A stretch of 64,000 nt of DNA from JAJYSO01 sp964579505 (lineage in GTDB: Bacteria; Bacteroidota; Bacteroidia; Flavobacteriales; Flavobacteriaceae), in NCBI GenBank assembly GCA_964579505.1, contig CAZOGC010000004.1, forward strand, positions 124,001 through 188,000, in the 5' to 3' direction. The notes below the pieces were generated by a model. It was not told the DNA's origin. It saw nothing but the letters and a program-made list of their open reading frames with translations, and did no database searches. This document shows, piece after piece, positions 1-8,416 of the stretch. The first letter of the stretch is position 1. Every line of letters begins with the position of its first letter. The position numbers were made by a program, and so were the translations under genes.

Positions 1-2
1 CC

Positions 3-1151
3 GGGCTTTATTGGTTATTGATTTCTAACTTAATGGAATTTACTCACGAATTTCTTAAAGGCTGGCAAATCATTACGATTATGGGAGGCACCGGGTTGAT
101 TATCGGGCTAATTATTCATTTTTGGGGAGACCCGGGTGAATTGGATATAGTAGTGAACAACGTTCGCTTTAAAGGAGGGCACCTCGATACGAAGAACAAC
201 TTGCCTATGATTATTACTTCAGCCATCGGAATTGGGGCAGGAAGTAATGCGGGGCCTGAGGCACCAATGGTTCAGGTAAATGGCTCTATAGGTTCTTGGT
301 TGGGAAGAAAATTTAATTTAAAAGGTCACGAAAAACGCTCGTTAAGTATTGCCGGAATGGCCATGGGGTTTTCAAATATGTTTGGCTCTGTTTTAGGAGG
401 TAGTTTGTTTGCATTAGAGATTATGCATCACAAACGCATTACACAGTATTATAGGGCATTAATACCGACATTTGTAGCAGCAGGAACAGCATTTTTGGTC
501 TTTCATCTTATAGTAGGAGTTGATTTGACCCCGGTATGGAGGCTGCCATTTGATTTTCATCAAGATAAAGGTGTTTGGGATTTAATCTATGCTATTGGTT
601 ATGGAGCTGTTGGGGCGATTGTGGGCTGGATGATTGTGTATGCTTTTAGAACCCTAGAAAAAGGATTTAAAAAAGCAAAAATGCCTTTTTATATACAGAC
701 AACCCTTAGTGGACTTATACTTGGTTTTTTGGGATGGAAATTACCGGTAACACGCTATTTTTCTCACTTTGAGTTTATTCAATTAGTAAAAGGTTCTTGG
801 GCTTTTTGGCTGTTGGTTACTATTATTTTGGTGAAGATTTTTAGTATGGCGCTTTGTGTTACTTCAGGCTGGCGAGGCGGTTTTATTGTGCCTATTTTCT
901 TTATTGGGGCAGCTGTAGGAATGATGGTGTGTGGTATTTTTCCTGATCAAAATGTGGGGTTGGCCGTAGTTTGTTGTATGGCTGCTGTTAATGCCTGCGT
1001 TACGCGTACTCTTTTGAGTAGCGTTTTGTTGGTGGCTACGCTTACCGGTTATCAGCTCTTAATTCCTATATTATTTGCCGGACTTACCGGCTTCTTCCTA
1101 GCGCCAAAATCACCTATGATTGCGGCTGAGATGGGAAAATCTATGGAATAA
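3..1151 (+). CDS. ClC family chloride channel/transporter, 5' end cut by window edge
   Basis: Membrane protein of the voltage-gated chloride channel/antiporter family. The reading frame is open back to the first bases of the window with no stop, so the true start lies outside; the TTG at 18 and ATG at 33 are probably internal. Family signatures seen are a glycine-rich motif containing a GPEAP stretch (family usual GREGP, with the gating glutamate kept) and GGFIVP near the C-terminus (family usual GGxFxP). Many hydrophobic segments are visible and no CBS domain follows. The GSGIP selectivity motif expected upstream is not in the visible part. The exact substrate and channel versus antiport mode cannot be told. 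The family call is firm. Confidence 0.85.
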   Translation, partial: GLYWLLISNLMEFTHEFLKGWQIITIMGGTGLIIGLIIHFWGDPGELDIVVNNVRFKGGHLDTKNNLPMIITSAIGIGAGSNAGPEAPMVQVNGSIGSWLGRKFNLKGHEKRSLSIAGMAMGFSNMFGSVLGGSLFALEIMHHKRITQYYRALIPTFVAAGTAFLVFHLIVGVDLTPVWRLPFDFHQDKGVWDLIYAIGYGAVGAIVGWMIVYAFRTLEKGFKKAKMPFYIQTTLSGLILGFLGWKLPVTRYFSHFEFIQLVKGSWAFWLLVTIILVKIFSMALCVTSGWRGGFIVPIFFIGAAVGMMVCGIFPDQNVGLAVVCCMAAVNACVTRTLLSSVLLVATLTGYQLLIPILFAGLTGFFLAPKSPMIAAEMGKSME

Positions 1152-1179
1152 AGCGGTTTCCTTTTATGAGCTAAACTAG

Positions 1180-1656
1180 CTAAGATTTTATTTTTTGTAG
1201 ACTTTCATATACCAGTTCTGCTTCAAAGCCTTTCCGCAAAAGGTAGTCAATTGTTTTTCTCTTTTGCTCTGCTAAAGGAAGCTGATGGAGTGTTTTTAAC
1301 CGTTTGGTCAAAAGTAGTTGAAAAGTTTTTAGGTATTCTGTCTCGTCAATTTCTTGTTGTAGAGAATGTGTTATGAGTTGTTCAGCAATCTGCCTGTTTT
1401 TAAGTTCTTGTACAATGCGGTATTTTCCCCATTGACTGAGATAAAACTTGTCGTGTACAAAGATTTCTGCAAAGCGTTTTTCATTTAAAAAATTGTCGGT
1501 TTTTAATTGAGTAATGATAGTGTCTTGTAGGTTTTTAGGCACATTCAACATAGTCATTTTTTCATAAACTTCTTTAGGGCAGCGCTCGCGGTAAGCACAG
1601 TAGCGTTGCAACTTGTTTAATGCTTCTTTAGCTGAGATAGGTTGAGTAGCTTTCAT
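1180..1656 (-). CDS. recX: Regulatory protein RecX
   Basis: RecX binds RecA filaments and modulates recombination and the SOS response. The 158-residue product is within the usual RecX range and has the small, charged, helical three-repeat build, with the motif CAYRERCPKEV near the N-terminus and NEKRFAEIFVHDK in the middle. I chose the ATG at 1656 rather than an upstream one at 1692, because the upstream one would add 12 hydrophobic residues encoded by the terminator hairpin of the preceding gene. It lies downstream of the RNase G gene on the same strand but is separated from it by that terminator. recA is not in the window. Confidence 0.85.
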   Translation of the reverse strand: MKATQPISAKEALNKLQRYCAYRERCPKEVYEKMTMLNVPKNLQDTIITQLKTDNFLNEKRFAEIFVHDKFYLSQWGKYRIVQELKNRQIAEQLITHSLQQEIDETEYLKTFQLLLTKRLKTLHQLPLAEQKRKTIDYLLRKGFEAELVYESLQKIKS

Positions 1657-1676
1657 ACTTGCGAATGTAAAAAACA

Positions 1677-1707
1677 AAACCCCAAACAGCAAGGCTGCTT
1701 GGGGTTT
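1677..1707 (-). terminator. Rho-independent terminator of the RNase G gene
   Basis: A 14-bp stem (3 A-T, 4 C-G, then 7 bp including one G-U on the minus strand) with a 3-base loop, followed on the minus strand by a T-rich run. It starts 6 bases after the RNase G stop codon. Confidence 0.8.
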
Positions 1708-1713
1708 GAAAAT

Positions 1714-3255
1714 TTATGAAATCACTTCTCCGTTTTTATCGTGAAAGTGATATTCGAGGTACGTGTAAGCATCTCTTGGTAAAATTTTTACCCAACGTTT
1801 GTGGTCTAAATACCACTTGTGTTGGGGTGATGGAAGGCCTTTCGTTAAAAAGGCGGCTATAAAAGGATGAGCGCTTAAACTCAAATTTTTATAGCCTTTG
1901 TGAATTAGTTTTTGGAGATCGACCTGAATTTTGTCGACAATTACAATAGGGGCTTCTATCTCCCCATTTCCATTAGGGTTTTCCTCACGTGTTTTAATCT
2001 TTGTTTCCGGTCTTACACGTTGGCGTGTAATTTGGATTAGACCAAACTTAGTGGGAGGTAATATTTTGTGCTTAGCAGGGTCGTCATTCATAGTTTCTGA
2101 AAGGTGATCGAAGAGTTTTTTTCGATCTCCGGCACTTTTCATATCAATAAAATCAACTACAATGATACCCCCCATGTCGCGCAATCGTAATTGGCGTGCT
2201 ACTTCAGTAGCACTAATAAGGTTGACTTCTAGGGCTGTTTCTTCTTGCGTTTTAGCTTTGTTACTGCGGTTACCGCTATTTACGTCAATAACGTGCATAG
2301 CTTCGGTATGGTCAATAACCAAATAAGCTCCTTTGCTCATAGAAACAGTCCTACCGAAGGAAGTTTTTATTTGGCGTTCAATGCCGTATTTTTCAAATAG
2401 GGGCACTTTTGATTTGTACAATTTTACAACAGACTCTTTTCCTGAAGAAATAGTGGCTACTTGATCTTTAATTTGATGATATAAATCTTCATCATTTGTG
2501 CGTATAGACGTAAACGAATCATTAAATATATCGCGTATAAAAGAAGAAGCCCAGCTCAACTCTCCAAGTACTTTTGCCGGAGAGCCTGCATTTTTTAGTT
2601 TTTTGCACATAGCCGTCCAACGGCTCATAAGTTTTTGAATGTCCTGATCTAAGTCGGCTACTTTTTTTCCTTCGGCTACGGTGCGTACAATAACGCCAAA
2701 TCCTTTGGGTTTGATGCTTTTTACGAGTCGTTTTAATCGTTCTTTTTCACCGCGTTTTTTTATCTTTTGAGAGATAGAAATACGGTCTGAAAAAGGAACG
2801 AGAACGACATATCTGCCAGGAAAAGAAAGTTCGCTGCTTAGTCTTGGTCCTTTTGTTGAAATAGGTTCTTTGACAATTTGTACCAATATAGATTGGTTGG
2901 GATGTATAGCATCTGCAATGCTTCCATCTTTGTCAATATCTTGTTCAAAAGGATAATTTTTTAATTTGAAATCCTTGAGTTTACCTGCGCTTACACGTTT
3001 TATGAATTTTAATAAAGAAAGTATTTGTGGGCCAAGATCATGATAGTGTAAAAAACCATCTTTCTCATACCCAACGTCTACAAAAGAGGCGTTTAATCCG
3101 GAAAGTACTTTTCTGACTTTAGACAGATACACATCGCCTACGGCAATATGATTTTTTTCCTTACTTTCTTTATGTAATTCAATTAGTTTTCCATCTTTTA
3201 ACAAGGCAAAATCAACGGCATCAGAACTTGAATGAATAATTAATTCTTTGCTCAT
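1714..3255 (-). CDS. rng: Ribonuclease G (RNase E/G family)
   Basis: Endoribonuclease that processes rRNA and mRNA. About 513 residues, close to the length of E. coli RNase G (489). The N-terminal region has the S1-like fold split by an insertion, and the catalytic metal-binding region shows VIDVNSG followed about 40 residues later by VVDFIDM, the two aspartate motifs of the family. The ATG at 3255 is preferred over an in-frame GTG at 3276, because the protein then begins MSKELIIHS. A -7-like box lies upstream at 3307-3314, and a strong terminator follows. The gene sits downstream of the HU gene and a 29-codon basic gene, which end in their own terminator. Confidence 0.93.
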   Translation of the reverse strand: MSKELIIHSSSDAVDFALLKDGKLIELHKESKEKNHIAVGDVYLSKVRKVLSGLNASFVDVGYEKDGFLHYHDLGPQILSLLKFIKRVSAGKLKDFKLKNYPFEQDIDKDGSIADAIHPNQSILVQIVKEPISTKGPRLSSELSFPGRYVVLVPFSDRISISQKIKKRGEKERLKRLVKSIKPKGFGVIVRTVAEGKKVADLDQDIQKLMSRWTAMCKKLKNAGSPAKVLGELSWASSFIRDIFNDSFTSIRTNDEDLYHQIKDQVATISSGKESVVKLYKSKVPLFEKYGIERQIKTSFGRTVSMSKGAYLVIDHTEAMHVIDVNSGNRSNKAKTQEETALEVNLISATEVARQLRLRDMGGIIVVDFIDMKSAGDRKKLFDHLSETMNDDPAKHKILPPTKFGLIQITRQRVRPETKIKTREENPNGNGEIEAPIVIVDKIQVDLQKLIHKGYKNLSLSAHPFIAAFLTKGLPSPQHKWYLDHKRWVKILPRDAYTYLEYHFHDKNGEVIS

Positions 3256-3306
3256 GCATATTCGATTTTTATCCACGCTTTTTTATAAAAGCATAGATGG
3301 ATTAAA

Positions 3307-3314
3307 CAAATTTA
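3307..3314 (-). promoter_or_regulatory. Candidate -7 box (TAAATTTG) for the RNase G gene
   Basis: Matches the Bacteroidota -7 consensus TAnnTTTG on the minus strand, about 50 bases before the chosen start. No TTG -33 element was found at normal spacing, so it is only a candidate. Confidence 0.3.
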
Positions 3315-3406
3315 TCACAGGTTTTGATTGTGACTTTTTCGAAGAAATCTAATAAAGATTTCGTTTTCAAAGAACGTAAGGTGAGCGTTTGCTCAAAAAT
3401 ACATTG

Positions 3407-3438
3407 TCATCACCGAAGACCTATGTCTCCGGTGATGA
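3407..3438 (-). terminator. Terminator after the 29-codon basic gene
   Basis: A 9-bp perfect stem extended by 5 more pairs (one G-U on the minus strand) around a CTAT loop, with a T-rich stretch a few bases further on the minus strand. It begins 7 bases beyond the stop codon of the small gene, which supports that gene being real and transcribed. Confidence 0.7.
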
Positions 3439-3445
3439 TGGTCAA

Positions 3446-3535
3446 TTATTTTTTCTTGTGTCGGTTAGCTCGACTACGTTTTTTACGTTTGTGTTTGGCT
3501 ATTTTGTGACGTTTTTTCTTTTTACCACTTGACAT
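3446..3535 (-). CDS. Small, very basic 29-residue protein, possibly ribosomal (bS22/mS38-like)
   Basis: A 29-codon ORF beginning MSSGKKKKRH and ending RANRHKKK; more than half of its residues are Lys, Arg or His. It lies 19 bases after the HU-type gene on the same strand and is followed at once by a strong terminator, so the two look like one operon. From memory, proteins of the type MPSGKKRKRHK occur widely in Bacteroidota, and their basic pattern resembles the mitochondrial mS38/AURKAIP1 tail and mycobacterial bS22; that link is an inference. Gene callers often miss ORFs of this size. Confidence 0.75.
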   Translation of the reverse strand: MSSGKKKKRHKIAKHKRKKRSRANRHKKK

Positions 3536-3554
3536 TGATAAGGTGTTTTTAAAG

Positions 3555-3845
3555 TTATTTTACGGGTACGTTTTCTTTTACGCTTTCAACAAAGACTTTT
3601 GCCGGTTTGAAAGCGGGAATGTTGTGTGCCGGAATTTTAATGGTCGTGTTTTTAGAGATGTTTCTACCGGTTTTTTCAGCACGTTTTTTCACAATAAAGC
3701 TTCCAAAACCACGAAGATAAACGTTTTCTCCTCCTTCTAATGAATCTTTAATTTCAGTCATAAATGTTTCAACCATAGCCTGAATGTCATTCTTTTCCAT
3801 GCCAAGCTTGTCCGAAATGTTGTTTACAATTTCTGCTTTTGTCAT
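3555..3845 (-). CDS. HU/IHF-family DNA-binding protein
   Basis: Small histone-like protein that bends and compacts DNA. The 96-residue product starts MTKAEIVNNIS and has the family signature region GFGSFIVKKRAEKTGRN plus the beta-arm segment IKIPAHNIPAFKPAK with the conserved proline. The ATG at 3845 gives the usual HU length; an upstream frame extension to 3887 would add 14 residues outside the family pattern. A TATATTTG box lies upstream on the minus strand at 3885-3892. Whether it is HU or an IHF-type subunit cannot be settled from this. Confidence 0.92.
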   Translation of the reverse strand: MTKAEIVNNISDKLGMEKNDIQAMVETFMTEIKDSLEGGENVYLRGFGSFIVKKRAEKTGRNISKNTTIKIPAHNIPAFKPAKVFVESVKENVPVK

Positions 3846-3884
3846 ATTTCTACTCTTTAATTTTTCGCTCGAAATTTTGAGTGG

Positions 3885-3892
3885 CAAATATA
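3885..3892 (-). promoter_or_regulatory. Candidate -7 box (TATATTTG) for the HU-type gene
   Basis: Exact TAnnTTTG match on the minus strand, 40 bases before the HU start. The nearest upstream TTG gives a spacing of 13, shorter than the usual 17-23. Confidence 0.35.
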
Positions 3893-3970
3893 CTAATTAA
3901 ATATTCAAAACCTAAAAGCATAACCCTTTAAATTATAACGGAATAAACTCGTATTATTGCACAAAAAATT

Positions 3971-5038
3971 GTGCCCGATTTTTCTACTACATTATTACAA
4001 TGGTATTTTGAAAATAAACGCGATTTGCCCTGGCGAGAAACAACTGACCCCTATAAAATTTGGTTAAGCGAAGTAATCTTGCAACAAACACGGGTGGCAC
4101 AAGGATTGCCTTATTATCAGCGATTTATTAAGAATTTTCCGTCTGTTTATGAATTGGCTAACGCTTCAGAAGAGCGTGTTTTAAAGTTGTGGCAGGGGCT
4201 GGGGTATTATTCTCGTGCTAGAAATTTGCACGCTGCTGCACAAATGGTGGTAGCTGATTATAACGGCGTTTTTCCGAAAAACTATGCAGATCTTAAAAAA
4301 TTAAAGGGGGTTGGTGAGTATACAGCTAGTGCGGTTGCCTCAATAGTGGGTCAGGAGCCGGTGGCAGTTTTAGATGGTAATGTTTATAGGGTATTGGCAC
4401 GTTTTTTAGGAATAGATACACCTATTAATATTACAGCGGGGAAAAGGCTATTTAAAGAAAAAGCGGAAAGATTATTAGATAAAAAAAAGCCGGGGCAATA
4501 CAATCAGGCTGTTATGGAGTTTGGAGCACTTCAGTGTAAGCCTCAAAACCCCGATTGTTTTTCTTGCCCGTTACAGACAACATGTGTGGCACATCAACAA
4601 GGAAAAGTAACAGAGCTGCCTGTAAAAATAAAAAAGTTGAAGGTGCGTAAACGATACCTTAATTATATAGTATTTTTTTCGGCTGATAAAAAGACGATTT
4701 TGTGCAAACGAGTGGGCAAAGGAATTTGGCAAAATTTGTACGAATTTCCTTTAATAGAGACGTCAAAAGAAATTACAAAATCAACGTTGTTACATACTAC
4801 TCAGTTTAAGGGATTGACTGCCGAGAGTGTTTCTCCTTACACTAAAAAAAGTATCAAACATTTACTGTCTCATCAAAAATTACTGATAAAATTTTGGCTG
4901 GTAACCGTAAAAGAAATCCCACAGCTTTCTTGGATAAAAAATGAGACAGTTGTAAAGTGGAGTCAAGTAGATGAAAACCCGGTTCCGATTGTTATTCACA
5001 AGTTTATAGAAGCTGTTAGCACTCCTTTAGAAAAGTGA
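3971..5038 (+). CDS. mutY: A/G-specific adenine glycosylase MutY
   Basis: DNA repair enzyme that removes adenine mispaired with 8-oxoguanine. The HhH-GPD domain contains the catalytic glutamate (E34 in LSEVILQQTR), the helix-hairpin-helix (KGVGEYTASAVAS) and the conserved aspartate (D135 in VLDGNVYRVL). Four cysteines with spacing C-x6-C-x2-C-x5-C near residues 189-205 bind a [4Fe-4S] cluster. The C-terminal part is the NUDIX-like domain that recognises 8-oxoG. The start appears to be GTG at 3971; no nearer ATG gives a full-length protein. It is followed by ssb, gldE and gldD, an arrangement I know from flavobacteria. Confidence 0.95.
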   Translation: MPDFSTTLLQWYFENKRDLPWRETTDPYKIWLSEVILQQTRVAQGLPYYQRFIKNFPSVYELANASEERVLKLWQGLGYYSRARNLHAAAQMVVADYNGVFPKNYADLKKLKGVGEYTASAVASIVGQEPVAVLDGNVYRVLARFLGIDTPINITAGKRLFKEKAERLLDKKKPGQYNQAVMEFGALQCKPQNPDCFSCPLQTTCVAHQQGKVTELPVKIKKLKVRKRYLNYIVFFSADKKTILCKRVGKGIWQNLYEFPLIETSKEITKSTLLHTTQFKGLTAESVSPYTKKSIKHLLSHQKLLIKFWLVTVKEIPQLSWIKNETVVKWSQVDENPVPIVIHKFIEAVSTPLEK

Positions 5039-5122
5039 CTTTACGACTAATTTGAAGGCTTAAAAAGGGGGCAAGCAAAACTTTTTGTACATTTACCTAA
5101 TTAAGAGTAAATTTGAACACTT

Positions 5123-5130
5123 TATTTTTG
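5123..5130 (+). promoter_or_regulatory. Candidate -7 box (TATTTTTG) upstream of ssb
   Basis: Exact TAnnTTTG match 50 bases before the ssb start. No TTG at 17-23 bases upstream. Confidence 0.4.
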
Positions 5131-5179
5131 TAAATCCCCTAAATAAAATGTTAGGGACAAGTTTGAAAACGAGACATAT

Positions 5180-5626
5180 ATGGCAACACGCGGAACACTC
5201 AATAAAGTTATGCTTATAGGACACACGGGAGATGATGTAAAGATGCACTATTTTGAAAACGGAGGCTGTGTGGGTAATTTTCCGTTAGCTACAAATGATA
5301 GCTATGTAAACAAAACTAGCGGAGAGCAAGTTACGAGTACTGAGTGGCACAACATTGTGGTGCGTAATAAAGCCGCCGAGATTTGTGAGAAATATCTAAA
5401 AAAAGGAGATAAAGTTTATGTAGAAGGGCGTATAAGAACGCGTAAATATGAAGATAGTAATGGGGTAGAACGCTACGTGACAGAGATTTTGGCAAAAGAT
5501 TTCACCTTTTTAACCCCTAAAGGTCAAAGCGAAAGCACTGTAAGTGCCCAAACACCTTCAACAAATAAACCCTCAGCAAGTTCTGCTACTTCTGTAGAAG
5601 AGGAAGAGGATGACCTGCCTTTTTAA
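5180..5626 (+). CDS. ssb: Single-stranded DNA-binding protein
   Basis: Binds single-stranded DNA during replication, repair and recombination. The OB-fold occupies roughly residues 4-108 (starts TLNKVMLIGHTGDD; WHNIVVRNKAAEICEKYLKKGD in two parts is typical). A Ser/Thr/Pro-rich linker follows, then the acidic tail EEEEDDLPF, the peptide that recruits partner proteins. The length of 148 is normal. It sits between mutY and gldE, with only 16 bases to gldE, so it is probably cotranscribed with the gliding genes. Confidence 0.95.
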   Translation: MATRGTLNKVMLIGHTGDDVKMHYFENGGCVGNFPLATNDSYVNKTSGEQVTSTEWHNIVVRNKAAEICEKYLKKGDKVYVEGRIRTRKYEDSNGVERYVTEILAKDFTFLTPKGQSESTVSAQTPSTNKPSASSATSVEEEEDDLPF

Positions 5627-5642
5627 GTAAAATCAATTAGCC

Positions 5643-6953
5643 TTGGATCCTGACCCGTCTAGTTTTCTGTTGGTTACTCAATTTGGATACCCCGAATTAA
5701 TCAGTATACTGGTAATTGTGGTATTGTTGCTTTGTTCGGCCTTAGTTTCAGGGGCTGAGGTAGCCTTGTTTTCCCTAAAAAGAACAGATTTTCCGGAAGA
5801 TAGAGAAGAATACACTTCGCACCAACAAATTCTCATTAAGTTACTTAACAAACCGCAACGCTTGTTGGCTACAATTTTGGTGGCTAATACTTTTGTTAAT
5901 ATTGCGATTGTCTTGATATTTGATAATTTAGGGAGTGTTCTTTTTGATGATATTCACGTAGTTTTTTATGGAATTAGTCTGCAATTTGTGTTGAAAGTAA
6001 TTGTAGCTACTTTCCTTATTTTGCTTTTTGGTGAAATATTACCTAAAATTTATGCAGCTCGTAAAAATGTAAAATTTGCCAATTTTATGGCTGTGCCATT
6101 AAAGGTATTGGATCAAGTGCTGAGTATTTTTAGTGTGCCTATGCGGTTTATAACGCGGGCTATTCAACGACATTTAGGCGAGCATAATAGCGCTTTTGGA
6201 GTAGATCAGTTATCACAAGCGCTAGATTTAGCCGATGAAGAAGACACTACTGAAGAAGAGCATGAAATATTACAAAGCATAGTTTCGTTTGGCAATACAG
6301 ATACCAAACAGGTTATGCAACCCAGAACAGATATTTTTGCCTTAAATATTAAGCAACCTTACGCAGCTATTATTCCGGAGATTGTGGCGCATGGCTATTC
6401 GCGTATTCCGGTTTATGAAGAAAATTTAGATCATGTAAAAGGCATTTTGTACAGTAAAGATTTACTTCCATATTTAGATAAAAGTGATTTTGCTTGGAAA
6501 AATTTGTTGCGAGAACCCTATTTTGTGCCAGAAAACAAAAAGCTAGATGATTTACTGAATGAATTTAAAGAGAAGAAAAACCACATGGCTATTGTGGTAG
6601 ATGAATACGGCGGTACAAGTGGGCTGGTTTCTATGGAGGATATTATTGAAGAAATAGTAGGCGAGATTAGCGATGAGTTTGATGATGCCGATTTGGTGTA
6701 TTCAAAACTAGATGAAAACACCTATATTTTTGAAGGAAAAACTTCACTAATTGATTTTTACAGAATAGCTCATATTGAAAGTGCAGAACTTTTTGAAGAC
6801 AATAAAGGAGATTCAGATACTATCGCAGGTTTTCTATTAGAAGTTTCAGGTAGTTTTCCTAAAAGAGGAGAAAAAATAACCTTTCACGAATACGTTTTTA
6901 CGATTGAAGCGGTAGATGAAAAACGTATTAAACAAATAAAATTTACCGGATAG
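5643..6953 (+). CDS. gldE: Gliding motility-associated protein GldE (CNNM/CorC family)
   Basis: Membrane protein with an N-terminal DUF21/CNNM transmembrane domain (hydrophobic segments about residues 18-40, 80-105, 120-145), a CBS pair (about 205-330, including VMQPRTDIFAL and HMAIVVDEYGGTSGLV) and a CorC/HlyC transporter-associated domain at the C-terminus. In Flavobacterium, GldE supports gliding and T9SS function together with GldD. The start is TTG at 5643, giving LDPDPSS read as MDPDPSS. Its stop overlaps the gldD start by one base. The position between ssb and gldD supports the GldE name over a generic hemolysin. Confidence 0.9.
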   Translation: MDPDPSSFLLVTQFGYPELISILVIVVLLLCSALVSGAEVALFSLKRTDFPEDREEYTSHQQILIKLLNKPQRLLATILVANTFVNIAIVLIFDNLGSVLFDDIHVVFYGISLQFVLKVIVATFLILLFGEILPKIYAARKNVKFANFMAVPLKVLDQVLSIFSVPMRFITRAIQRHLGEHNSAFGVDQLSQALDLADEEDTTEEEHEILQSIVSFGNTDTKQVMQPRTDIFALNIKQPYAAIIPEIVAHGYSRIPVYEENLDHVKGILYSKDLLPYLDKSDFAWKNLLREPYFVPENKKLDDLLNEFKEKKNHMAIVVDEYGGTSGLVSMEDIIEEIVGEISDEFDDADLVYSKLDENTYIFEGKTSLIDFYRIAHIESAELFEDNKGDSDTIAGFLLEVSGSFPKRGEKITFHEYVFTIEAVDEKRIKQIKFTG

Positions 6954-7522
6954 TGAGAAAATGGTTGGTCATATTTATAGGAGTAATTGCTTTTGTAGCT
7001 TGTCAAAAACATTATGAACCCAAACCAAAGGGTTTTCTGGCACTAACCTATCCGCCTCATCAGTATGAAAAAGTGGATATTGGTTGTCCGTACACGTTTA
7101 AAAAAAATAAAATAGCAATTATTAAACCATCCTATTTACACGACCCTTGTCGCATAGACATAGTGTATCCTAAGATGGCAGGAACAATTTATTTGACCTA
7201 TAAACCTGTGAAAAAAAATTTGATTAAGTTATTGAAAGATGCACAAAAAATGCCCCTAAAGCATACCATTAAAGCCGATCAAATTATTGGTGATGCCTAC
7301 ATAAATAAGAAGCATCACACCTATGGGATGCTGTACACCATTACCGGAAATGCAGCCTCGCAGGCCCAATTTTATTTAACAGATAGTACTCGACACTTTA
7401 TGCTAGGCGCCATTTATTTTAAGCGATTACCTAATTATGATTCTATTTACCCGGCGGCTCAATACCTTATTCAAGATATGAAAAAACTGATGGAGAGCTT
7501 GCAATGGAAATCAAATAAATAA
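6953..7522 (+). CDS. gldD: Gliding motility lipoprotein GldD
   Basis: Lipoprotein needed for gliding and type IX secretion in flavobacteria. A short basic N-terminus, a hydrophobic stretch and the lipobox AFVAC place the lipidated cysteine at residue 17. The body (PKGFLALTYPPHQYE and FKRLPNYDSIYPA) fits the GldD family in length (189) and pattern. The GTG start overlaps the last base of gldE, so translation is probably coupled. Confidence 0.9.
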   Translation: MRKWLVIFIGVIAFVACQKHYEPKPKGFLALTYPPHQYEKVDIGCPYTFKKNKIAIIKPSYLHDPCRIDIVYPKMAGTIYLTYKPVKKNLIKLLKDAQKMPLKHTIKADQIIGDAYINKKHHTYGMLYTITGNAASQAQFYLTDSTRHFMLGAIYFKRLPNYDSIYPAAQYLIQDMKKLMESLQWKSNK

Positions 7523-7528
7523 TTTACT

Positions 7529-8341
7529 ATGAGATTTGTAGAACAAACAGCACAGTATTTAAGAGAACGCGGTTTCAAAAACCCGGAAATAGGTATTATT
7601 TTGGGCACGGGATTAGACGGTATCTTAAAAGAAATGACGATTATAGAAAAAATAAACTATAATCATATACCGCATTTTCCTACGGCTACTATAGAGCTTC
7701 ATAGAGGGCGCCTTATTTTTGGAGAATTTGAAGGTAAAAAGGTGGTGGTTATGCAAGGCCGGTTTCATTTGTATGAAGGCTATACGTTTCAAGACATTGT
7801 TTTTCCGGTAAGAATTATGGCAGAATTAGGCATTCAACGACTGTTGGTGTCTAATGCATCAGGCGCACTCAATAAAGATTATAAAAAGGGCGACTTGATG
7901 TTGATTAATGATCATATCAACTTACAAGGTGGGTCGCCATTGGCGTATAAAGGAGTGGGGCAGTATGGTAACCGCTTTGTGGATATGGGTTGCCCGTATG
8001 ATGCAGCTATGAATGCGCAGATGGAACAAATTGCTCAAGAAAAAAAGATAATCCTTCATAAAGGAGTGTATGCAGCAGTAGTAGGTCCACAGTTAGAAAC
8101 ACGAGCAGAATATAGGTATTTGCGTATTATAGGAGCAGATGCAGTGGGAATGAGCACCGTTCCGGAAATTATTGTGGCCAACCAAGCTAAAATACCGGTA
8201 GTGGCGGTTTCTGTACTTACCGATGAATGCGATCCGGAAAACTTGCAGTCGGTAAGTATTGAAGACATTATTAAAGTTGCAGAAGAGGCAGAACCCAAAA
8301 TGATAGCTATCTTTAGTGCTTTAGTTCGTCATCTTGATTGA
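7529..8341 (+). CDS. punA: Purine nucleoside phosphorylase
   Basis: Splits purine nucleosides with phosphate to give the base and (deoxy)ribose-1-phosphate in purine salvage. The 270-residue protein has the trimeric PNP features: GIILGTGLDG at the N-terminus, the phosphate-binding HRGRLIFGE and VMQGRFHLYEGY, and the base-binding VVGPQLETRAEYR followed by DAVGMSTVPE. It begins 6 bases after gldD and probably belongs to the same transcript. Confidence 0.93.
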   Translation: MRFVEQTAQYLRERGFKNPEIGIILGTGLDGILKEMTIIEKINYNHIPHFPTATIELHRGRLIFGEFEGKKVVVMQGRFHLYEGYTFQDIVFPVRIMAELGIQRLLVSNASGALNKDYKKGDLMLINDHINLQGGSPLAYKGVGQYGNRFVDMGCPYDAAMNAQMEQIAQEKKIILHKGVYAAVVGPQLETRAEYRYLRIIGADAVGMSTVPEIIVANQAKIPVVAVSVLTDECDPENLQSVSIEDIIKVAEEAEPKMIAIFSALVRHLD

Positions 8342-8381
8342 CACAAGAATGAACTACCGTAGATAAATTAATCAAAGAAAA

Positions 8382-8410
8382 TTGCCCTTAATGTTGATTT
8401 TGTATTTTTG
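8382..8410 (+). promoter_or_regulatory. Promoter of idi (TTG-N18-TATTTTTG)
   Basis: TTG at 8382-8384, an 18-base spacer and TATTTTTG at 8403-8410 match the Bacteroidota consensus. The box ends only 6 bases before the ATG, so the transcript would be leaderless or nearly so. Confidence 0.6.
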
Positions 8411-8416
8411 TGTGCT

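Noticed and set aside
1657..1692. Longer RecX N-terminus
   Set aside because: The extra residues are encoded by the upstream gene's terminator hairpin.
3543..3740. Plus-strand ORF of 65 codons opposite the HU gene
   Set aside because: Fully antisense to a clear HU-family gene with no family features of its own.
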